DNA of 64,000 nucleotides, from contig ML976668.1 of the NCBI GenBank assembly GCA_010015655.1, positions 1,088,066 to 1,152,065 on the forward strand, written 5' to 3'. The first letter of the stretch is position 1; each line of letters begins with the position of its first letter. This DNA is from Bimuria novae-zelandiae CBS 107.79 (lineage: Eukaryota; Ascomycota; Dothideomycetes; Pleosporales; Didymosphaeriaceae). The translations under genes were made by a program, and so were the position numbers. This document shows positions 12,343-21,963 of this stretch, one piece after another. Below the pieces are notes generated by a model. The model saw only the letters and a list, made by a program, of their open reading frames with translations. It ran no database searches and had not been told where the DNA came from.

Positions 12343-12398
12343 AGAGAGAGAGAGCGAGTGTGTGTGTGTGTGTGTGTATGTGTGTAGGGGGAGGGGAA
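12343..12398. repeat. (GA)n/(GT)n microsatellite in the LINE 3' region
   Basis: A run of GA dinucleotides is followed by a GT run and a G-rich stretch. It lies downstream of ORF2 when the LINE is read on its own (minus) strand, so it appears as CT/CA repeats in the 3' untranslated region. Confidence 0.7.
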
Positions 12399-12525
12399 AG
12401 AGAGGAAGAGGGGTAGGGAGTATTATAGCTATTATGCTGGACCTAGTTCTTGCTAGGTGCTATATTGCTTGTTGCTGTTGCAGGGCTGCAGGAGCTAGCG
12501 GGGACAAATCTTGGTGTAGTACTAT

Positions 12526-15500
12526 GTGAGTTGGGTGAAGGCTTCAAAGGCCTCTGGATCCCCTAGCAGCACCGCAGTATACGCCAGGCCGTTAGCCCGG
12601 CTGGATAGTGGTGTAGGTGGTCGAAGTGGCCATCTACTAAAGGCCCCTAGGGTCTTGCGGCAGAGCGCAAGGTGCTCTAGTGTCTTGTCCTGTCCGCATA
12701 AGCAGGTAAGGTTTGCATCCTTATGGTTGTACTTTTAGTAGTACCAGGCAAAATCCCCATGTCTAGACCGGATAGAAAGCAGTCTGGCTAGGATAGCTCT
12801 TAGTAGGTCTAGTTCCTTTAGACTGCTGCGTGGTGCATAGTCTAGGTGCTAGCTTTTATACCATCTAGAGAGTTTGTTCTTTTTGTCAGACCACTAGATC
12901 TACTATGTATGTTGTGATGTCTTGCGGGCAATTGTCTTAATGCCTAAGAGTGTAGGCAGAGCAGCTTTACCCGTTAGGGGTAATAGGTGTTAGGCTTCTA
13001 GGTTGGCTAATCTGTCTGCTGCCTCATTTCCTTCAATGCCTAGGTGTCCGGGGGCCTATTTAATAGAGACGTCGTGAGTCTCCATAGCGCCATGGCACTC
13101 CAAAAAGGCCTATTGAGAGGTAGGGGGTGAATCGCCCCTTAGGCACTATATAACTGAGGTGCTGTCTATACACAGCCAGATTTAACGGGTATTAAACTCT
13201 AGTTGTCTTATAGTGTGCTAGAAGCCTCTCTATGCTCCTACTGCCTTAGCGTTAAAGACGTGCGAGGTAGAGTTAAGTGACCCGCGTCTAGTCTGCAATT
13301 ACTTTCTATTCTAATACACTATAAAGCTATAGGTCACCCGCTTTTCTCCTTCCTTTATGTACTGTTCAGAGCCATCTGAGAAGATAGTCACGTCTAGTGG
13401 TAGGAGATAGGCCTACTATATATTAAAAGCTTTAGCTGCAGTCTTCTTGTCTATGCCAAGCGTTGGGTTAGTTCGGCAGCTAGTTGAGTAGTGAGGGGCT
13501 GTGAGTATAGTCCTAAGGATCTCTAGTAGAAGAGATGCTATCTGTTGGACTTTTGTCTTAACTCGCTAGGGTTATCCAGTTTTTACGCCCTTATTTACTA
13601 TATGTACTAATGTGCGCCTAGTAAGAGGATGGTCTGTATTTATAGTTTGCAAGTAGGTTGCAAATCTGAGTTTAGCTTCCTCTAGTGCTACTACTGTAGA
13701 CAGTAGTCTGGCGTCTCGAAAGAGTGTAGCTGTAGGGGTTATTCTTTACGCTGGTAGAATGCCCCTTGCTGCTATGGCTAGTGTCTTGTCTATAGTAGCT
13801 ATATGCTATCTAATGTAAGCGCTGACCTCTTGAGGCCTGCCTGGTTTGAGTGTATGTGGCTGTTTAGTGCGGCCTCTGTACCAGCATTCAGTCCTATACA
13901 GAAGCGACGGGTATACACAGGTAATAGTGGCCTTGCGGAGGGAGCTAGCTGGTGGTCTATAGGTAGTCCTGGCCAGACTGCAAATATAATAGGCTACCCT
14001 AGCAGCTTTTGCAGTGCGTGTGGCTACATGTTATCTAAAGGTAAGTCTGCGGTTAAACCACACTCCTAACTAACGCAGGGCTGGCTGGCTGTGCTCTCTA
14101 CCTAGGAGGATAGGGTAGATCGTGAGCTACTTATCTATAATATATGGTGGTGCGTAGCTGCTTCGCTGTCTAGTTAGGTGTATTATTTCCTGCTTTTCTA
14201 GGGTAAAGGTAACCTTATTAGTCTTGCCCCATGCTCTAATCTGCCTTAGATCTGATGCTAGGAGCTCGACGTTGTCGTCTATAGAGTGTGAGGCCCAGTA
14301 TAGACATATGTCGTCTGCATATCCAAACCTCCGTTCTGTGTCTATAGATAGTAGCTCTGCTAGGTACAGTGTATATAGGACAGGGGAGAGAGGCGAGCCT
14401 TGGGGTGTGCCACAGGCGACAGGGTAGCTAGGGGTAGTAACCTGTCCAAGGCGGACCCGAACCCTCTAGTTAGTAAGGAATAAGTCTATAAAGAGCATGG
14501 TCCTTTGTAGCCAGCCCTGTTAGGCCATCCGGTGTAGCAGGCGGTTCTTAAGGAGCGCATCAAAGGCGCCTTAAATATCTAGGGTAACCATAGTAACATG
14601 CTTTCTAAGTACCTATGCTGCTTTAGTGTCGTGGGTAAACGCTGCAGTAAGGTCTGCTGTAAAGCGCTTTAGAAGGGCGCCGCTATGCTAGGGGCTAAGG
14701 ATCTTATATATCATGGCGGTCCACGTAATTTGTCTAGCTACTATTCGTTTAAGTCCCTTTTTAATGCAAGAGAGAAGCGCTATAGGTCTCTAGGAGCGAG
14801 GTAATGTTTAGTCTATCTTCCCTGTCTTTAGTATTATTGCTACCTTAGCAAGCTTCTACTGTGCTAGGAAGTGGTTGAGCTCAAGGCATCGCTGGAAGAT
14901 TCTTTATATAAGTTCCCTAACCTGAGCCTAGCAGGCACGGAGTAGTTATATAGTAGAGCGGTTAGTGCCTGGTGAGGTGCTTAAGACTCCTACTGTGTTT
15001 TGTTTAGTTTCCTCTAGTGAGATGTGTGTGCTCCACGGGAGGGCATCTGCATTCTCTTGGTCTAGGTAGTGTCTGAGGTCATCCTCTGCTGTGTACTAGT
15101 TAAGGACTTCCTCTCTAAGAGCCTCTACCTTCTCTAGGGGGTCTAATATTGTCCTATTGTTCACGATAAGAGGAGTGTCCTGGTTCTCTAGTGTGAGCTT
15201 ATACTAGGTAATAATCTTAAACAGGTCCTTATTATCCTTAGTATTATTAATAACATGCCTCTAGTACTGCCTCTTAGCCTATTGGACGGTAGTCTTGAAG
15301 GCCTGTCTCTCCTCTAGTAGACTGCCAGAGCAGAGCAGCCTAGCATATTTATAGGCCTAGTAGGCAGTTTTGCACTCCTTGGTCTACTATGGTGCAGCGC
15401 GGCCTTCCTTGCGGTCGAGCTTGCCTGCTGTCTGTACAGAGTGCTGTATGGTCTCTGTGAGCAGCGTGACGCATTCCTCTAGCTATGCTACATCCTGTGT

Positions 15501-16328
15501 TGCAAGCGGGTCTGGGATGTTCTGGACACCTATTTCTACCAGCCCAGTGAATTTAGGTAGGCTTGCCTCGGGGACTCTGTAGTGGTACTGTTCTAGATGC
15601 GGAGTGCCTGGTGTGGAGAGAGGGACAGAGGTTACTATTATCTTATGGTCTGAGCCGCTGTGCATGCTAGCATTAACAGTAAACTGGGCAAATAGGATAT
15701 TAGAGAAGGTAAGGTTAAGGATATAGCTAGCGCAGTGTGTTAGCTGCCCTAGCACACTAATGTAGTCTATAGACGCGTTAGCAGCCTATCTAGCTAGCTC
15801 TACACCTCTGTTAGCTGTAGTAGTGGTAGGCTTAAAGGATTTATGTCTAGCGTTGAAGTCTCCTCCTATAAGGCAGAGTTGAGGGGGTATAAGATGTGTG
15901 ACGTATTAGATAACGTGTAGGGTGTGTGGCTGTCTATAGCAGTTGAGTATTGTTACTCTATTTACTATAGCCCATAGCATGTCTGGGTGGTTAAGGCTCT
16001 CTCTAGCCTGGTATCGTAGGTAGCATCCTTTGCGGATGTAGGTTATCACCCTAGGGCGGGCTAAGCCTGGTGTGTTGGGGCTGTCCTAGGTGCTAATGGG
16101 TGCTAGGTGTGTGAAACTAGGGTGGGTGGAAGTTCTTAAGTTGGCATATGTGAAGGGCTCTTAAACACATATAATATCTATGCCCTTCTAAAACGCTACC
16201 TCTAGTATTGTGATGTGCTAGGGTAAGCTCCTGCTAACATTAGCCTAGCATACACGTAGTTATTTGCTTAACAGGCTAGGCTGTTGATGCCTGGTGTTGG
16301 CTAGGATGTTGTAAGGGTGTTCTAGCAT
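12526..16328 (-). pseudogene. LINE ORF2: endonuclease-RT-RNase H polyprotein, RIP-broken
   Basis: The start ATG at 16328 reads MLEHPYNILANTRH. The endonuclease shows GGDFNARH near 15860 and the terminal SGSDHKI near 15650. The reverse transcriptase shows QGSPLSPVLYTLYLAELL and then GYADDI near 14320. RNase H shows FSDGSEQ near 13380, CIDS, and GNEAADRLA near 13020. In the second acidic position, NAKAVGA reads Lys where Glu is expected. A C-terminal CLCGQDKTLEHLALC (about 12675-12720) is the zinc motif common in fungal Tad-like LINEs. Numerous TAG/TAA stops make it inactive. The C-terminal limit is approximate. Confidence 0.85.
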
Positions 16329-16612
16329 AATAATGGCGGGTTATCGCTTATGCTGGCGTCTTCCCTCTCCGAGGTAGACGGGTTAGTGTAGATAGTTAAT
16401 TGTGGACAAATGCTGCCGGCAGATAGTTGTTCTACATTAAGGCTCCTTTGGCCTGTGGCGGCCCGCCTTGGTCTCTTTTCTCTGCCAGTAGTAGAGGAGG
16501 ATGCATAGGAGGCAGTAGTTATGGGAGGTGTAGCCCTGCTTTCTCCTTCTTGCCTCTGGGCAGAAAGGTGGGAAGGCACTGTCTCTAATACCTCTATAAG
16601 AGGAGCCTCAGG

Positions 16613-17881
16613 CTAAAGTGTTGCCTGTTTAAGGGCCACTTTAACTATCCTGTAGAGGTGCTGCTGTGCTATTTTGCCTACGCGACGGATAGCCTTTAGC
16701 TTAGTCTTTATAGGCTTAGTAATATGTCTGTTAACCCGGCGAGGAGCTGCCGGGCAGTTAGTGTGACTAGCTAGATAAGGGCTATAACAGTTGGCACACA
16801 TAGCTTTGTGGGCGTAACTGTCTCCGTACTATTCTTGGTGTCTATCCGTGCGGTCCCCGCAGTGTGCACAGCGGGCTACTCGGGTATAGCGGGCAGCGTT
16901 GCAGTAGCCCTGGCAGCCTGGGTTATGTCGCTATATGGTGGGATGCTTGTAGATTTTCTTCGAGAATTGGCTAGTGCTAAAGAGCCGGAACGAGCGGACT
17001 GGCTCCTTGTATGAAACGATTCAGGTGGTAAGGCTATGCTGATTCGCCCCATGTCGTGAGGTCCTGCAACTAACTAGCTACTTACCTATTTACAAGCAGA
17101 CCTCTTTCTCTACTAGCTAGGTAGTAGTTAGTAGTTCTGTGCTGTCCAGGGTCTAAAAAGAGCTAGGTACTCCTTGTACTGCGTAGTTAGTCCAGCGTTC
17201 TGGGATCCTCACCGCGTCTCCGTCTAGCGCTCTTACTAGAAGTTCCTGGTTTTCTTAAGTTAGAAGTTGGCCCCGGATGTTCTTATTTGCTGGGGTAATC
17301 GCCCAGCCTGTGTTAATTAGTGATGCGGTAGGTATGTCTTTAAGGGTAAGTTCTACTATACTCTTGCATATTGCCTGCCTTACTATAAAGAGTAAGGGTT
17401 GTTGCAGTCGCATTGCCGGGTTAGAGATAGCTACGAATATTTAATTATCTTCTTTTAGCTTAGCGGGCGGGTTGGGCCGGGGCCTAGTAGGGATTAGGGG
17501 TTGACTGCCACCCCTATCTAAGATCTAGGGGTCTCTAGCTACGTCCGCCTAAGAGCGGCGTCCTAACTCTTAGCTCCTAGGGTTGCTGTGACTGGTGTCG
17601 CTGCTCTAGCGGGAGCTAGGGGGGGAGTTGCTTAGGGAGAGCGAGGTTAGAGCCTAGATAACTCTCTACTGTAGCTCCTTAGCAATCTTAGCCTCTTAAG
17701 GATTAGTGTAGCTCTCTGCGTGTTGGTCTACCGCTGCTACGAAAGCCGTAGTAATAGTGTTCTATAGCTAGGTAATCTGCTGAGTCTTGGTAATATGGCG
17801 TTGGACGGCATTAGAGACGCGAGGTTTGGGAGCGCCCCCACTAGGGTTCTGGCTACTTAGAAGGGGTGCACGGTGATGCAT
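16613..17881 (-). pseudogene. LINE ORF1: gag-like nucleic-acid-binding protein
   Basis: A frame starting at ATG 17881 carries several RIP-type stops and ends at TAG 16613. It contains two or three zinc-knuckle motifs (CQGYCNAAR, CAHCGDRTDRH, CANCYSPYLASHTNCPA) followed by a basic region rich in Lys/Arg. This is the architecture of ORF1 in Tad/I-type elements, where it binds the RNA template. It lies about 280 bp upstream of ORF2. Confidence 0.7.
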
Positions 17882-19539
17882 GTCCTCCTGGGGCTGTCTT
17901 GGGGCGCGTGTATAAAGCTGCTGAGGGATCACAGGGTCTGGGGACCCTGTGTGCTAGGAGGAGGGAGACTCTACTATCCTAACAAGCTCCTTTGCGCGTC
18001 TGCGCGGAGGGCTAGGCGGACGTTAGAGGTACTCCTAGAATCAGCGCAGTGAGCTTGTTCAGTTGCTGGGATTATTAGGGTCTTTAGAGAGGATATCTAA
18101 AAATCGAAAAGTTGGTGTTCGGTGTAGGATCAGGTGGCGATATGCCTGTGGCTCTAAAAGAGCTAAAGATAGTTGATTCCTTGAAGGAGGCCTTCCACGC
18201 ATTCTAGAATAAGGGGAAGAAGTTGTCTTTAGTAATAGAAGCTAGGCCTTGGCTTCTATAAAGGTATTGTGATAGCTTTGCTGAGTATACTGTTAATAAA
18301 GGCTTAAACATCGCAACGTTAAGTAGCTAAAGCGTATAAGTTGAGTAAGGAGGCAGGATAGTAAGCAGGATCCTATACTTATTATAATAGTTAATAAAGT
18401 CTATAGTGACATGAGATCCGTGGCCGTCTATAATCAAAAGACGATATAATCGTCGAGTCTTCTCTTTTATACAGCAATCGAACACCTGCTCAAGCCAGGC
18501 AAGCCCGATATCGTTATTTATCCAGCCAGAGGATGATAAGGTAATAAAGACTTCATGTTCTCCTGCCTTAATATCCTCTACCCAGCTTGATTGGATGCCC
18601 TTGTTGGCGGCCTTATAAATAAGGCTTGGCGGCAGAGCTGATCCATTAGCGCAGATACATGCCAGGAGCGTGATCTATGCGCGATTGCCATCTTGGAGTG
18701 ATGCCCTAACCTCCTTCTTCTCCCACATTTGTCTGCTGAATATTCTCTTTGATCTACCAACAATACTAATTAGGACGCCTTTTTCATCCATATTGTAGAT
18801 ATAACGAGGATCTATGCGATATTTATCCATCTTATTATGTAGAAGGTTGAAATAGAGGCGATATTTATCTACTGAATTAGCTTTGTGGCGATTGTTGTCC
18901 ATCCCGACGGTCTATTGGGAGATGAGATGAATGCTGTGTCGGTTAATAAAGCGGGTAACCTAGCTCTCGCTAACTGGCTCCTTTGCTATCGTAGAGGCAA
19001 AATTCTGTATTATCTCTCTAGTAGGAGGTGTATGTCTCTTTGTGAGTCCTTTAATATATCGTACAAGCTCCTGCTCTTGTTGTAGTGTAAGTTTCTGCTG
19101 GTTGATATTCTTGGCTTTATTTGGGGCCTGAACGCGCTTGTGTCTTCGGGACAACGTAGTCCGATCTACACCATAGGTAGCCGCTATTTTTCTATATGAA
19201 AATTTTTCTCCTGGATCCAAAGATTGAATAGCTTCAATCGCATCTTCAATTGCCCCCATATTGGTGGAGTTACGACGCGTCAAAGTTAGTGAGTCTTTCA
19301 GTCTTTAGGTGTTGGATGGCTCGTTACGCGAAGTGGCTCGGCACGCGCACAGACACGTTATAATTAGTTTAAATTAATCGCAAGAGTCGATATAGTGCTT
19401 CACTAGAAAATCTCATGATAATAGCTATTGTACGTGGCTCAGTAGCCTCACTTTTGAAGTGGTGGATATGGTGTTCGGCGGGGCACGAGGTGTCTCCGGG
19501 CATGAGCTGTCCGTGCACGTTACGCGCACGGACACGTTA

Positions 19540-21673
19540 CCGTGTCTCGGCAGTCAGTGCGCAACATCACTCAATGCGCAACCCCGCGTGATAGCGCACC
19601 TACTTTAACGCGCTACAACTCCACTAATATAGACCTAATTAACGCCGCGATAGTAGTAATTAAATTATAAAAACTAAGAGAATTTTTATTATATAATAAA
19701 ATTATAAAATAATTTAGCGTTATATATTCTACGTTAATACGCAGGTACTAACGTATTACGTAGGCGTGTGCGATTATAAATACTTCGCGCTATATACTTA
19801 GCCTATAATAAGAAAAGTAGCTCCTATAATATATTAAACGCCTTACCAAACGTGGCCTTTCTCTTATATAGTAAATAATATAGAACTTGGCGTCCTGTGT
19901 TGCTTAAAAAAATATAAGTATATTTTAGGTTAATTGCCTTATTAAGCGTAACAGTAACGCCTTAATATTATGCTAAATAATTAAAATTAATAGTAATTAC
20001 TATAACGCTAATTTAGAGGCAAAATATAAGCTCTATTTTAAGCTTTTATATAATAAAATCGCGAAGTATAGTATAGAGTCTTATTACTACTATAATATAA
20101 ATAAGAAAGGCTTCCTTCTTAGTATTACTAGCTACTTAAAAAGGATCTTTAATAGGCCTTTATATAAGAGTTGCTAAGTAAGGCAATCTATATAGGATAA
20201 TAGCTATAAGTAGACCTTAATTATCGCATGTATATGTGCCGATAAATCTACTATTAATTTATTACTAATTTATTAATCTAACGCCGGGAGCCTATAATTA
20301 AGCTAAGTAAAGGAAATTAATTCTTAATACTATAGAGTCTTTATTACCTTATCTCCCTCTGGCTAGTTAAATAACGAGATAGGCCTTTAATAACTTTAAT
20401 AAGTATTTAATTACTATATAAGAGAAAAAGCTAAAAAGGCTTAATAAGCATACTAACTTTTAATTTTTAATAATTATAGGTCTTACGTTACTATAGATTT
20501 TATTAACTATTATAACTAAAATAAGATCCTCTTAACTATATTTCCCCCTTATTTAACGCATACGTTATAGCCTCTTAACGTATATATATTTAAGTCTCTC
20601 TTAGCTATCTACTCCGACGAGCTTAACGCCTATATATATAAGAGCTAAGGACTATTAATAGTTATTAAAAAAAACTTTTTTTATTTTTCTAAAGGGCCTA
20701 GACTGCGTTAGTTACGCTATAATTAATTACTAAGGCTTTTAAGTATATAGGTATCTTACTACTAGATCCTATACTTATCTTTAAGCGATTTAATAAGGAG
20801 CCCTCTCTAGAGGTAAGATTATAAGAGAGCTTTACGTTAGTACTTAGCGTATTAAATTAGTGCAAAATAGAATAACTATTACGCTCTACTATTAAGGATA
20901 TCACGACTAAGGAGTTACGCAAGCTTAGCTAGATAATATACTTAATTTTTATATAAAAGTAACTCCTAGAGTACGAAAATAAGGACCTTTAAGAGGCCCT
21001 AAGGAATAAAAAATAGCGTTAAATAAAGGGTAAGACTCTACCCTTAGAGCAACCTAAGGAGTAGCATAAAAGAGCTATTTTCTAATTACCTACTTAAGTA
21101 TAGAGAGCGCACGATTTTCTTAGTTAATAAGAGGCTAAAAAGGAATAATTATAACTATAAAAAAGTTAGTAATAAGAAATATAGAGAGCTAATAAATACC
21201 TTAAAGCTTATTTACTTTAGGAGAGGCGCGTTACGCGGGTAATAGCTAAAAATATATGCGCTAAAGAGAGAGCTAATTAGGCTATTAAGTAACGCCTCTA
21301 TTAATAGGCTCGTAAAGCTTAATAATAACTTTAAGGATATCTTAAAATTGCTAAAAAGGGAAGTTAGAGAGCCTTAAAAGCTACTTATAAAGTTATAAAG
21401 AGGAAGAAATCTACGCTAGCACTTATACGTGTTAATATAGTAGTATTTATACTATTAACGCTATTATCGCGTAGTAGCTATTTAGTTAGAATACTAAGTA
21501 GATATCTATAATCTAAGTTGCTAGCAATTATTTACAGACCTAGGAAACCTCTTTACTAAAAAATCTCGTAATAATAGCTTTTATGTAGAGCTCTATAGCC
21601 TTATATTATTAACGTCGCGATCATGTTGGGGTTGCGCATTGAGTGATGTTGCGCACTGACTGCCGAGACACGG
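19540..21673 (+). mobile_element. Fot1-like transposon, heavily RIP-mutated inside with intact ends
   Basis: Inverted ends begin CCGTGTCTCGGCAGTCAGTG at 19540 and at 21673 on the complement, and match for about 45 bp. TA lies at 19538-19539 and 21674-21675. The 2134-bp element has a plus-strand transposase remnant. The outer 70-100 bp keep normal GC, while the interior is extremely AT-rich. Confidence 0.9.
19629..21520 (+). pseudogene. Fot1-like transposase remnant with start codon ATG to ATA
   Basis: The conserved context before the start (CCAC-AAT) is followed by ATA GAC CTA, where sister copies have ATG GAC/GCT/GGG. Reading on, KKGFLLSITSYLKRIFNRPLY (about 20104-20166) is the block after the first catalytic Asp. 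YRSYVTIDFINYYN and then LTIFPPYLTHTL mark the region around the second Asp. C-terminal Lys-rich helices follow. Dozens of TAA/TAG stops are present. It is a clear relic. Confidence 0.7.
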
Positions 21674-21963
21674 TAGTGCTGTGGTCAGTGCTCAATCGGG
21701 CAACTACAACCACGAGCTTTCAGTCTTCGTCACTCCTCGACCACGTCTATCACATCTCGCAATACTTCGAAACACTCCTACTTTCTGTTTCCGATTTCAA
21801 ATTGCCTGTCGCCTGATCTGTGCCGACATGGACGCGCACTTTAGTTAACGCGTCTCATACGCGTTTTTATGCCATAACTTCCATTCTGACCAGGTTCCTG
21901 ATCAGTCAATCGCAATCTTCACAAACAATCCTGTTTTTAACAAGAGTTTGTTATCTGGCGACT

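Larger units (their letters stand above)
12090..18124 (-). mobile_element. Full-length LINE (Tad/I-type with RNase H), minus-oriented
   Basis: The 14-bp target duplication TAGGATCAGGTGGC flanks a 6035-bp insert exactly (12076-12089 and 18125-18138). Read on the minus strand, the order is ORF1 with zinc knuckles, then ORF2 with apurinic-type endonuclease, reverse transcriptase, RNase H and a C-terminal CCHC motif. The 3' end is the short repeat (CTAACCAA)x2 rather than poly(A). Intact ends plus duplication show a complete, non-truncated insertion. RIP-type stops inactivate it, but it retains more GC than the surrounding DNA transposons. Confidence 0.92.
11351..19259 (-). pseudogene. Fot1-like transposase, interrupted by a LINE and a few stops
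   Basis: The start ATG is at 19259 (MGAIEDAIEAIQSLDPGEKF), followed by the HTH SYRKIAATYGVDRTTLSRRH. The N-terminal half to about 18139 has only about five in-frame stops. Each is explained by one transition (TGG or CAG to TAG). The first catalytic Asp is in NMDEKG and the second in LIIDGHGSH. The third reads Asn in the motif that is normally QPLD. The frame is broken at PPDP by the LINE and resumes at 12075 with PILDRFAQDQ. It ends GRDVKLPDRVK then TAG at 11351. This is the best copy from which to recognise the family. Confidence 0.85.
11198..19358 (-). mobile_element. Fot1-like transposon, mildly mutated, carrying a full-length LINE
   Basis: Inverted ends start ACGTGTCCGTGCGCGTGCCG at 11198 and, with one substitution early on, at 19358. 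TA is duplicated at 11196-11197 and 19359-19360. The transposase lies on the minus strand. A LINE of 6035 bp with a 14-bp duplication is inserted in it; without that the element is 2112 bp. It carries far fewer RIP-type changes than its neighbours, which fits a late position in the insertion order. Confidence 0.9.
9249..19520 (+). mobile_element. Fot1-like transposon inserted in the terminal repeat of another, itself invaded
   Basis: Near-perfect inverted ends of about 53 bp start ACGTGCACGGACAGCTCATG at 9249 and, reverse-complemented, at 19520. The target TA is duplicated at 9247-9248 and 19521-19522. The transposase remnant runs on the plus strand from 9348. The element at 11198-19358 is inserted near its transposase stop codon. 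Removing that leaves about 2.1 kb, the usual size of a Fot1-like element. Confidence 0.85.
4673..19537 (-). mobile_element. Fot1-like (pogo) transposon, minus-oriented, hosting several insertions
   Basis: The left end starts ACGTATCCTTACGCGTGATG at 4673. The reverse complement of the right end (19523-19537 plus the stretch before 9247) reads ACGTGTCCGTGCGCGTAATG, a match apart from transitions and one T/G change. TA flanks it at 4671-4672 and 19538-19539. A transposase remnant runs on the minus strand from an ATG at 9191 towards 4850. The element is interrupted by a solo LTR (4972-5357), a piggyBac-like element (about 5654-7806) and, within its right terminal repeat, by the element at 9249-19520. 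Confidence 0.75.

Noticed and set aside
13803..14427. Short plus-strand frames in the LINE
   Set aside because: They run antisense to the reverse transcriptase coding region and have no own motif.
21820..21963. N-terminal extension of the resolvase as a mitochondrial presequence
   Set aside because: The upstream open frame has no ATG, only a GTG; the first ATG is at 21964. A spliced leader exon cannot be excluded.
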